From: Haloarcula halophila
GTDB lineage: Archaea > Halobacteriota > Halobacteria > Halobacteriales > Haloarculaceae
Direction: 5' to 3'
Assembly (NCBI RefSeq): GCF_029278565.1
Contig: NZ_CP119560.1
Span: forward strand, 186,001-250,000
Length of the DNA stretch: 64,000 nt
Below, in pieces: positions 53,926 to 61,481 of the stretch. Made by a program: the position numbers and the translations under genes. The notes below the pieces were generated by a model. It did not search any database. It saw nothing but the letters and a program-made list of their open reading frames with translations, and was not told where the DNA came from. The stretch's first letter is position 1; every line of letters begins with the position of its first letter.

Positions 53926-54320
53926 CGGTCGCCCTCTTGCGTTTCGTCGAGGGCAGCCAGAAGCGCCTCGGCCCGTGGAGTCGTCTCGTAGTACCTCCAC
54001 GTTCCGTCCTTGCGACGCGTGACGAGTCCGGCGTCGTAGAGGTCTGAGAGCGCGTGGCTGATCGCACTGTCACTGACCGCGAAGACGGGATTGATCTCAC
54101 AGACACACACTTCTCGATCCGCGGCGTTCAGCAACCGGACGATGTTGTATCGTGTTTCGTTTCCGAGGGTTTTGAGCGCCGTGAGATCGGCGTCGGGGCT
54201 CTCCGGAGCCGCTGACTGATACGAGCGCAACGAATCGAGCCGGTCTTCGACGTCGGCTTCACAGCATCCACCGTTTTCTTCGGTGATGAGTCGTTCGAGC
54301 CGGCCCGTTTGGGAGCCCAT
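53922..54320 (-). CDS. arsR: ArsR-family arsenite-responsive repressor
   Basis: The protein has 132 aa. The winged helix (LKTLGNETRYNIVRLLNA, SDSAISHALSDLYDAGLV, wing RKDGTWRYYE) carries the arsenite-sensing CVC pair in REVCVCEINPVF. A further Cys pair near the N-terminus (NGGCCEAD) may add ligands. Arsenite binding releases it from DNA. It is first in the operon and a matching operator lies in its own promoter. Confidence 0.92.
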   Translation of the reverse strand: MGSQTGRLERLITEENGGCCEADVEDRLDSLRSYQSAAPESPDADLTALKTLGNETRYNIVRLLNAADREVCVCEINPVFAVSDSAISHALSDLYDAGLVTRRKDGTWRYYETTPRAEALLAALDETQEGDR

Positions 54321-54331
54321 GACTGAGTAGT

Positions 54332-54345
54332 TGAACAGTCATTCA
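54332..54345. promoter_or_regulatory. ArsR/SmtB-type operator in the arsR promoter
   Basis: TGAACAGTCATTCA has the TGAA-N6-TTCA core of ArsR/SmtB-family operators. It lies between the minus-strand TATA element TTATCT (54345-54350) and the arsR start at 54320, where bound repressor would block initiation. Confidence 0.6.
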
Positions 54346-54423
54346 GATAACTGTGTCGGGATCGAGACGGTAATTATTGCGATTGCGAGCCATTTATGCT
54401 TGCGTAGTATGATTACAGGTCAC

Positions 54424-56088
54424 ATGTTACACCTGTTCTCGACCGTCAGTGCTGACGAGTCCGACTCAGCCGGGGAGTCTTCCCCTCACAGCCAGTGGGA
54501 CAGCCGGGATGGCTGTTTGGTTGATAGTGACGAGGAGGTCGAGAAGGCGATCGACTCTCCGTTCGAGACAGCCGAGGCAGACGCGCTGTTGTGTAGCTAT
54601 CTCCGGTTCTCCCCCGATCCGATCTTTGTCGTGGACGCCGAGGGACGGTTCGTCTACTCGAACAGTGGCTGTCGCGAGCTCTTCGACAGGGCCGTCGGTG
54701 AACTCATGGACACGAACCTTTTCGAGTACGATAACGCCGACAACACGGCGATGCGGAAGGTACTCGATACGGGCGAACCCCTGTGTGGGCTCGACCAGGA
54801 GATCGTCACCGACGACGGTGAGACGATTTCGGTCGAGCGGTATCTCTACCCGTTGTTCGACGATACCGGCACGCTGGTCGGCGGGATCGAGATCAACCGC
54901 GACGTCTCCGAGCGTGTCAGCGCACAGCGCCGGGAGGCACAACTCGAAGAGTTGCGTGCCTACCAGTCGGATGTCGCCGCGGAGTTCGGGGAGTGGCTCG
55001 CCGCACTCAGCCGCGGGAATTACGCTATCGACCCGTCGGTCCCCGAACCCGACGCCGATTTCGAGGACATCACTGCCGTCTACGAGGTGTTCGACTCGAT
55101 GGCCGACAACCTCGGTGTAGCGGTCGACAGCACCAACGACATGCTGGCCGATGTCGAGCGTGGTGCCGCCCAGCTCGACACCCTCAGCGACCGTCTCGGA
55201 ACCGCCGCCACCGAGACCGAGAACGCGGCCGCTCGCATCGACGACTACAGTACCGACGCCGCGGCGACGGTCAGCGAACAGGTCGAGACCGCTGGGGCGG
55301 CCGAGCAGTCTGCGACGGACCTCTCGGCGTCTATCGAGGAGATAACCGCGACCACACAGAAGATCTCCGAACAGGCATCACAGGCTCGGTCGCTGGCTGA
55401 TACGGGGACCGAGTCGGCGGAGACCGCAGTAAACCGGATGGACGCCGCCGTCGATAGCGCCGAAGAGAACCTCGACCACGTCAGCAACCTCGAAGCGCAG
55501 ATGGAAAACATCGAGGAGATGACCGAGATGATCGCGGACATCGCCGAGGAGACGAATTTACTGGCGTTAAACGCCAACATCGAGGCCGCACACACCGACG
55601 GCGACGGAGACGGATTCGGCGTCGTCGCCGACGAAATAAAGGCGCTCGCCGAGGAGTCGAAAACCGCGGTCGAAGAGATTTCGGCAACACTCGACTCGCT
55701 CCGTACGGATATCGAATCGACGACGGCGGCGATCGAGCACAGTAGTGCGGAGATCGAAGCCGGTGCCGACGCCGTGTCGGACGTTGTCGACCACATCGAG
55801 GAGATAGACACGGCGATCGAGGAAACCGAGACGGGGATCGTCCAGATCGCCGATGCGACCGACGATCAGGCCGAGAACGCACAGACAGTCAAAACCACCG
55901 TCGAAGCGGTCGCCGACCAGAGCCGACAGGTCGACGACCACATGACTGATATCTCGACCGAGGTCGATCAACAGACCGAGAACGTCGACAACGTCAAGCG
56001 CGTCTCCGAGACGATCGACACCCTCTCGGATGAGCTCCACGACGACCTGTCGGCGTTTACACTCGCCGACACCGACGAGGACGGGTAG
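54424..56088 (+). CDS. Soluble methyl-accepting transducer with PAS domain and atypical tip
   Basis: The protein has 554 aa from the ATG at 54424, which has TATA-like ATTTATGC (54392-54399) at leaderless distance; the ATG at 54409 is an alternative. It has no membrane helix. A PAS domain (SPDPIFVVDAEGRFVYSN) is followed by a HAMP-like stretch and a long coiled-coil signalling domain. The hairpin tip is TNLLALNANIEAAHTDGDGD, then GFGVVADEIKALAEES. The usual IEAARAGE is changed to IEAAHTDG, which may alter CheA/CheW coupling. It may sense an internal signal. The arsR promoter is divergent, but no functional link to arsenic is evident. Confidence 0.87.
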   Translation: MLHLFSTVSADESDSAGESSPHSQWDSRDGCLVDSDEEVEKAIDSPFETAEADALLCSYLRFSPDPIFVVDAEGRFVYSNSGCRELFDRAVGELMDTNLFEYDNADNTAMRKVLDTGEPLCGLDQEIVTDDGETISVERYLYPLFDDTGTLVGGIEINRDVSERVSAQRREAQLEELRAYQSDVAAEFGEWLAALSRGNYAIDPSVPEPDADFEDITAVYEVFDSMADNLGVAVDSTNDMLADVERGAAQLDTLSDRLGTAATETENAAARIDDYSTDAAATVSEQVETAGAAEQSATDLSASIEEITATTQKISEQASQARSLADTGTESAETAVNRMDAAVDSAEENLDHVSNLEAQMENIEEMTEMIADIAEETNLLALNANIEAAHTDGDGDGFGVVADEIKALAEESKTAVEEISATLDSLRTDIESTTAAIEHSSAEIEAGADAVSDVVDHIEEIDTAIEETETGIVQIADATDDQAENAQTVKTTVEAVADQSRQVDDHMTDISTEVDQQTENVDNVKRVSETIDTLSDELHDDLSAFTLADTDEDG

Positions 56089-56472
56089 AGAGATACCGGG
56101 GTCACCCGGACAGGGGTCGTCGAAGGCTCACAGCTCGAAACCGACGGTGGTCAGACCGAGGAACCGAGTAGTTCTGGACCCCGAGTCCGTGGCTGTACTC
56201 ACACAGTGACGAACGGTTCTGAACCGGCAGCCACACCCCGCGATTCCCGGGGTGTACAGTATCGTCCAACGCAGCGTCTCCTCTCGACACCGGTTCCGAC
56301 GGGTTCGACCGGCTCGGGGACTCCTCGATCGGATCTAGCGGAACTACCACCCGACCGTGGTCGGCTTCGATACGCTCCGCATTGATCTCGAAGACAGTCG
56401 CCAGCAGTTCCTGGATCACGGTGTTTCTGGCGGACCGCGCATGGGTCGTCCCTTCGCTGAGGGGAGTCGAGG
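56089..56472. other. Intergenic stretch with a strong hairpin
   Basis: No convincing gene. It contains an 8-bp perfect stem (ACACCCCG at 56233-56240 and CGGGGTGT at 56248-56255) around a 7-base loop. This lies between the 3' ends of two convergent genes, where a transcript-end structure is plausible. No T-run follows, so it is not a classic terminator. Confidence 0.45.
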
Positions 56473-58128
56473 CTACTGTTCGAGCGTACTGACACCCGAG
56501 ACGATGATGCGGATGCCGTCTTGATACGACTGATCGAGTGTGGCCTCCCAGCCGTGAGTCTCGGCGAGCATCCGAAGATTCGGGAGCGTCAGCCCGGCTT
56601 CGGCGTCGGGAATCGCGCTGCCGTACTCGAAATACGACGCCGGATCGGTGTCGCCAGTCGGCGTTCCGTCATCGGTAATCGTAAACCCACGATCTGTGGC
56701 AGTGACGGTGATCTCGGTCGCGCCGTTGTGTGCGCCGAACCTGAATGCGTTGACGAACAGTGTCTGCAGTCGCTCGGGGTCAGCCGTAAGCTCGGCATCA
56801 GTGTCGATCGAGAGGGTAACGTCCTCGACGTCGGCGATCGCCCACGCCTCTTCGGCGATACTCCCGATATTGACCGTCCTGGCCTCGTGGTCTTCGACAC
56901 TTTGTCCGTACCGGGCGAGTTTCGCCAGATCGTCGACGATATCGGCCATCCGATCGGACGTGTCCGAAGCGGTTTGTAAGGACTCACGCGCTAGATTCAC
57001 CTCACCGTCATCGATCGCGGTGCCAGCGATATCGACTCTGGCGCTGAGAATTTGCAGCGTATTGAGTAGCTCGTGTCGGATTGCGGCGGCGAACCCCTCC
57101 AGTTGCTCGTTTTGCCGTTCCAGTTCCCGGCGCTGTCGTTCGGTGCGAGTCACCTCGGAAAAGAGTACCATCCGCCCGATATCGGTCTGCCCTAGCGAGA
57201 AACGCGTATCGCTGACCAGATAGTGCTCGGTTTCACCGTCGTCGGTCCGGTCGAGAATCCAGTTCCGGTCACCCAGTTCCGTGTTCGCCGGCGGGACGAC
57301 AGCGTCCAGCGGTTCCCCCGTTGCTCCATCCAGAGCCGGAAAGAGCCGCTCGGCGCGTCTGTTGTAGTGACTGATCCGATCGTCGGTATCCAGATAGATG
57401 ATCGGCGCGTCGACACCGCTCGTGAGCTGGACGGCGAGAAACTCCTCCTCAAAAACGTAGAGGACGCCGATCGCGAAGACGGCCACTCCGAGCGGCTCAT
57501 AGTTGATATCGATGAGGAAGTCGCTCGCGAAGCCGACGATATCGAACACGACCGGTAAACCGGTGATTCCGACGAGTGCCGCCAGCGGTCGCGTGTCGTA
57601 GTCGGCATCCAGAAACAGTTCGTACAACATGAAGAAGCCGACCGCGACGAGGGCGTACGAGAGGCCGGTGACGACCCAGTGGAAAGTGCCGTGCATGATC
57701 GTCAGATGCGGGAACGGCGTGGTGACGAAGGCCGTCTGGAAGTACCAGCCGTGGAGCGGATTCGTGAGTTTCACTGCGACGATCGCGAGATACAGTCCCA
57801 CTGCGAGACGCCTGTATAACGCGTCCCGGTGGAATGAACGTCCGGTGTAGGCGGAGGCGAAGTAGAGCCAGGCGCCGACGGTGGTGAGTCCGACGATCAG
57901 ACTGAGCGTGTAGGCCCCGTAGCGCAGCGCAGGCGTCGGAGCGACGAGAAAGGCCAGTTGTAGTGCTGCCCAGCCGCCGCTTCCGACCAACAATGCGACC
58001 AACCCTCGCCGGGTGTCCAGGTCCGTGATCTGTCTGGCACGGCCGACTGCGACCCCACAGCCGAGCGCTGCGAGCCCGTAGGCGAAAACATACGACAGAA
58101 ATGCCAGAGGAACACCGAAAATATCCAT
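56473..58128 (-). CDS. HisKA_7TM sensor kinase with degenerate ATP-binding site
   Basis: The protein has 551 aa. Residues ~1-225 form seven or so membrane helices of the HisKA_7TM type. A PAS domain follows (VDAPIIYLDTDDRISHYNRRAERLF), then a HisKA-like helix pair with FAAAIRHELLNTLQIL, which keeps the phospho-His. The HATPase fold is recognisable but its motifs are worn. The N-box reads VNAFRFGAHNGA in place of ENLFRNAIEHGG. The G1 box is ITDDGTPTGDTD, without the second Gly. The G2 box lacks GxGxG (DAEAGLTLPNL). ATP binding is therefore doubtful, and the protein may act as a pseudokinase or be decaying. No partner response regulator adjoins. Confidence 0.8.
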   Translation of the reverse strand: MDIFGVPLAFLSYVFAYGLAALGCGVAVGRARQITDLDTRRGLVALLVGSGGWAALQLAFLVAPTPALRYGAYTLSLIVGLTTVGAWLYFASAYTGRSFHRDALYRRLAVGLYLAIVAVKLTNPLHGWYFQTAFVTTPFPHLTIMHGTFHWVVTGLSYALVAVGFFMLYELFLDADYDTRPLAALVGITGLPVVFDIVGFASDFLIDINYEPLGVAVFAIGVLYVFEEEFLAVQLTSGVDAPIIYLDTDDRISHYNRRAERLFPALDGATGEPLDAVVPPANTELGDRNWILDRTDDGETEHYLVSDTRFSLGQTDIGRMVLFSEVTRTERQRRELERQNEQLEGFAAAIRHELLNTLQILSARVDIAGTAIDDGEVNLARESLQTASDTSDRMADIVDDLAKLARYGQSVEDHEARTVNIGSIAEEAWAIADVEDVTLSIDTDAELTADPERLQTLFVNAFRFGAHNGATEITVTATDRGFTITDDGTPTGDTDPASYFEYGSAIPDAEAGLTLPNLRMLAETHGWEATLDQSYQDGIRIIVSGVSTLEQ

Positions 58129-58796
58129 CTACAAGGTATACGTGCCCAACTGGCTTGATTCCTGTGCCGAACTTTCGACAATTGATACTCGCCCCACCGC
58201 GACAGTCCAGTCCCGCTGGACGGATGAACTCCAGGATGTGAGGGGACTCCAACGCGGAGTGGCTGTGTCCGTCACGCGATTCGTTGACGGCACTGGCCGT
58301 TGTGTCTTCCGACACTAGTTTGAGATCGCCGTTCCCCTGGCCTCGAATCGAGCACATCGGTAGTTGATCTGTTCCGACCGCCGTCTTCTCCTCGTCGAGG
58401 GCTCGATTGTCCAGTTCTATTCTGACGATCGCCATTCATAATTCGTTTATTCGAATGTGTGGGTACAAGATCTATATTAAAGTTAAACGGAGAGAATATA
58501 CCACCAATTACGATTATACACTCAGATTTAGAAAATATACTGGGTTATATACGAGAAACATATCCTAATTCGGGTTGGATGTAACTGTATTCTCTGATCT
58601 GTTAGCCGAACCGCCGCCGCCGATCTCCCTCGCATCTTTCCACGTCCCTTCCACATCAACGATATAACAAGCCCTGCCATAGAATAACGTGTGTACTTGT
58701 GTTATGTGATGGCAGTACCGCCGGCAACTCTGTATCGTGTGTCCGGCTATCCGTTTCCCATCGAATTCCGAACTGTGTCGGCTTGAGCGGATATAC

Positions 58797-58811
58797 TCCG
58801 GTATTACCGGA
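58797..58811. promoter_or_regulatory. 15-bp palindrome, site A
   Basis: TCCGGTATTACCGGA is perfect, with 7-bp arms around one base. This is the geometry of many IclR-family operators. It is related to sites at 59132 and 59305. Confidence 0.5.
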
Positions 58812-59111
58812 AAAGTCGGCCACTGACCCAGATTCTGCTGGTTGCGGCAGATCCTTGTGTACCGTAAAGTATCGGCGCTACTGAAGAACAACGCGTACCC
58901 GACCGCATCCGCGGTGGTGCCGATCAGCAGATAATCCATTCTGATCGGTATAGAACGATGTGCCAATGATCTCTCGATCGAGACGGGGAGGGATTCACAT
59001 GAAAAGACTACATTGGACGAACTACACCTGTCCCCTCGTTCTGACCGTCCAGTCGTGAGCGCAATCAGATCGTCCGAAACAACCGGGATTCCTCCGGTGT
59101 TGTCCCTACTG

Positions 59112-59146
59112 TCCGATAATAACAGAGAATATCCGATATTAACGGA
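59112..59146. promoter_or_regulatory. Tandem 15-bp motif, sites B and C
   Basis: TCCGATAATAACAGA (59112-59126) and TCCGATATTAACGGA (59132-59146) stand exactly 20 bases apart, about two helical turns. They share the TCCGATA-TAAC core with site A and site D. Confidence 0.5.
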
Positions 59147-59304
59147 CTTATCACGGTACGAGGAATCCAGTCACAGGCTCTCGTCGTGGCTCGATATCGA
59201 GAGTATGAAGCCGTTGAGGGGCTGCTACTCCACCTAGAACGCCCGAGCGGAACAAACGCCACTCGCTACCATGGCAGTCGCTAACAGTTTTCGATGGAAT
59301 CTGA

Positions 59305-59319
59305 TCCGGTAATATCGGA
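59305..59319. promoter_or_regulatory. 15-bp palindrome, site D, upstream of an SDR gene
   Basis: TCCGGTAATATCGGA has 7-1-7 arms with one mismatch. It lies about 40 bases upstream of the TATA-like element (TTTACGTATATCC, 59360-59372) of the gene starting at 59390. Confidence 0.55.
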
Positions 59320-59389
59320 TCCTGGAAAATATCCCTCCTAACGGCCCCACACCTACACGTTTACGTATATCCGCCACAGAGCGGGAGAT

Positions 59390-60211
59390 ATGTCTGCAGG
59401 AGAGTCAGACGATCGTTCGAGCGAGTTCGATTCGCGCCTCACCGACCGCCATATCGTCGTCACGGGTGGCGCACAGGGAATCGGGCGCGGTATCGTCCTG
59501 CGATGTGCGCAGGCCGGTGCTGACGTTACGATCTTCGATATCGACACCGAGACAGCCGGTGAGACGGCTGTTCGGGTTCGAGAGACCGGGAGTGAGGCGA
59601 CAGTGGTCGAAGTCGACGTGGCCGACGCGGACTCCGTCGACAGCGGTGTTGCGGACGCCCGTGGTGCTCTCGGTCCGATCCACGGCGTCGTCAACAATGC
59701 AGGAATCCAGCGATCGGTCCCGCTCTTGGACACGAGCGAAGCCGAATGGGACAGACATTTCGCAGTCAATACGAAAGGGGCCTTTTTCGTCGCCAAACGG
59801 GTCGCCGAGCAGATGATCGCCGACGATATCGCGGGACGAATCGTCAATATCTCGTCTGTCGGAGCGGAACGCCCGTTCACTGGACAGGGAGCCTACGGGG
59901 CATCGAAGGCGGCGGTACTGGCACTAACGACGGTCTTGGCGAAGGAACTCGCCGAACACGGGATCACGGCGAACGCGATCAAGCCCGGAACTGTCGAGAC
60001 ACCGATGGTCGATACGTGGCTCTCGGAGAAAGCAGCACTGAGCGACCAGTCGGAAGCGGAGATCCTCTCTGAATCGCTCGCGACACATATCCTCGATAGA
60101 CCGGGACACCCAGAGGAGATCGGCCACATGGCAGTGCTGTTGCTCTCAGACGAAGGGGAGTGGATAACCGGGGAGTCAATCGCCGTCGATGGTGGGTATC
60201 TGGAGGCTTGA
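59390..60211 (+). CDS. SDR-family sugar/sugar-acid dehydrogenase
   Basis: The protein has 273 aa. The cofactor motif is VVTGGAQGIGRGIVLRC, with Asp after the second strand (FDIDTE) favouring NAD. NNAG, catalytic Ser (NISSVGAE), YGASKAA and the C-terminal ITGESIAVDGGYLEA are all present. Close relatives include sugar 1-dehydrogenases and 2-keto-3-deoxy-sugar-acid dehydrogenases. The convergent mutarotase, one base away, and the lactonase-like gene point to L-rhamnose or L-fucose oxidation. Confidence 0.87.
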   Translation: MSAGESDDRSSEFDSRLTDRHIVVTGGAQGIGRGIVLRCAQAGADVTIFDIDTETAGETAVRVRETGSEATVVEVDVADADSVDSGVADARGALGPIHGVVNNAGIQRSVPLLDTSEAEWDRHFAVNTKGAFFVAKRVAEQMIADDIAGRIVNISSVGAERPFTGQGAYGASKAAVLALTTVLAKELAEHGITANAIKPGTVETPMVDTWLSEKAALSDQSEAEILSESLATHILDRPGHPEEIGHMAVLLLSDEGEWITGESIAVDGGYLEA

Positions 60212-60212
60212 C

Positions 60213-60515
60213 TCAGATCATCCGGTAGACCTCGTCCATCCACGGATCGTCCTCGTCGAGGAGGATGGGGTCCATCACCTGATCCCACTCCGCCTGCGCG
60301 TCGCTCTCCGCCATGATCTCCTTGATCACCGACGGGTCCTCGACTTCCATGAACCCGAAGACGTGTCCCTCTTTCTCGAACACGCTGTATGTCTCGATAC
60401 CCGCATCGGAATCGAGATATGCGGACTCCAAGGCGTCGGGGACGTCCTCGTGTTCCTCGCGGTACGCCTCTCGCTGTCCCTCCGTGATGCGGAGGTGAAA
60501 CGCTATGCGTGGCAT
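60213..60515 (-). CDS. rhaM: L-rhamnose mutarotase (RhaM/DUF718 family)
   Basis: The protein has 100 aa from the ATG at 60515. It is a small ferredoxin-like fold with the family pattern IAFHLRITEGQREAYREEH, IETYSVFEKEGHVFGFMEVED and EWDQVMDPIL. RhaM interconverts alpha and beta anomers of L-rhamnose. A TATA-like element (AAACTAAGCC on the minus strand, 60541-60550) precedes it. It shares a 78-bp divergent promoter region with the amidohydrolase gene, tying both to the same sugar pathway. Confidence 0.85.
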   Translation of the reverse strand: MPRIAFHLRITEGQREAYREEHEDVPDALESAYLDSDAGIETYSVFEKEGHVFGFMEVEDPSVIKEIMAESDAQAEWDQVMDPILLDEDDPWMDEVYRMI

Positions 60516-60593
60516 ACGCTTCACAATTCTGGCACACTCGGGCTTAGTTTTTCTGTGGTAAGATTTAGTAGCCCGAACGACGACACTCGTGGT

Positions 60594-61463
60594 ATGTTTG
60601 ATACCCATACCCACGCCTGGGGGCCTGCCACCGACGACCACCCGTGGGTGAACGGGCCGATACTGGACCTCGTCGACGCCTTCGACGTTCACACAGTCTA
60701 CACAGCCGACCGGTTGCTGGCCGACATGGACCGGAACGGTATCGACGAGGCCGTCGTCGTCGGATACCCGATCTGTGACTGGACGGACAACTGGTACACG
60801 CGAGAGGTCGTGGCCGAGTCCGATCGGCTGTCCGGTATCGTGATGCTCGATCCGTTCGCGGAGGACGCGCCAGCCCACCTCCGACAGTGTCTGGAGACCG
60901 ATGGGGTTCTCGGATTTCGGCTGGGCGCGGCGTGTCCTTACGATCGGATGTGGGAGACGTTCGATCCGGACGCGACCTGGCTTCGGGAGTCACTTCAGGA
61001 GACTGCGTTCTGGGATGCCGCCGTCGAAACCGACGCCGTCGTTCAACTCCTCTGTGACCATAGCCAACTGGACCAGGCCCTCGAAGTCGTCGAAGCGTAT
61101 CCGGAACTCACCTATCTCTTCGACCACTTCGCACACGCTGGCCCCGAGACGCCGATCGAATCTGGGACGTTCGCACAGTTCGCTGACCTCGCTACCTACG
61201 ACAATGTCGCGGTGAAAGTCTCCGAGATACCGCACATGTCCGACGCTGCGTTCCCGTACACCGACATGCACGACCACGTCCGATGGTTCCTAGACGCGTT
61301 CGGTCGGGACCGCGTGGTCTGGGGCTCTGACTTCCCTAACGTCAGCGACGTTGCCACCTATCCCGAGTCGTACAACTGGCTCCGACAGGTCGATTCGCTG
61401 TCGAAGAAAGACCGCCAGTGGATCACGGGGCGGGCGTTCCGCCGGCACGTCGGCCTCGGGTGA
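60594..61463 (+). CDS. Amidohydrolase_2 family lactonase-like enzyme
   Basis: The protein has 289 aa from the ATG at 60594, with TATA-like GATTTAG (60562-60568) at leaderless distance. It is a TIM-barrel with metal motif FDTHTHAWG at the start, LFDHFAHAG in the middle and the late Asp in VVWGSDFPN. The family includes L-fuconolactonase, L-rhamnonolactonase and decarboxylases of the ACMSD type. With RhaM and SDR neighbours, hydrolysis of a deoxy-sugar lactone is the best guess. A decarboxylase role is less likely but cannot be excluded. Confidence 0.83.
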   Translation: MFDTHTHAWGPATDDHPWVNGPILDLVDAFDVHTVYTADRLLADMDRNGIDEAVVVGYPICDWTDNWYTREVVAESDRLSGIVMLDPFAEDAPAHLRQCLETDGVLGFRLGAACPYDRMWETFDPDATWLRESLQETAFWDAAVETDAVVQLLCDHSQLDQALEVVEAYPELTYLFDHFAHAGPETPIESGTFAQFADLATYDNVAVKVSEIPHMSDAAFPYTDMHDHVRWFLDAFGRDRVVWGSDFPNVSDVATYPESYNWLRQVDSLSKKDRQWITGRAFRRHVGLG

Positions 61464-61481
61464 TGGGTCCGGTGACGCCGG

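Larger units (their letters stand above)
58129..59389. other. 1.26-kb gene-poor region with repeated 15-bp palindromes
   Basis: No frame here has convincing coding character. A frame starting at 58435 on the minus strand (MAIVRIELDNRALDEEKTAV) looks like a gene start but overlaps the kinase gene and dissolves, so it may be a remnant. An ATTCG/CGAAT inverted repeat is at 58441-58456, and 58440-58560 is A/T-rich. Three 15-bp sites of one family and a weaker fourth (58797, 59112, 59132, 59305) are described separately. Confidence 0.5.

Noticed and set aside
56102-56419. 105-codon minus-strand frame after the sensor kinase
   Set aside because: It includes the hairpin, has poor codon character and no promoter. 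A decayed regulatory domain is possible but cannot be supported.
58565-58966. 133-codon minus-strand frame in the gene-poor region
   Set aside because: It contains palindrome site A, and its codon use is unlike its neighbours.
59013-59237. 74-codon plus-strand frame over sites B and C
   Set aside because: It overlaps the tandem operator motif, has no domain and no TATA box at leaderless distance.
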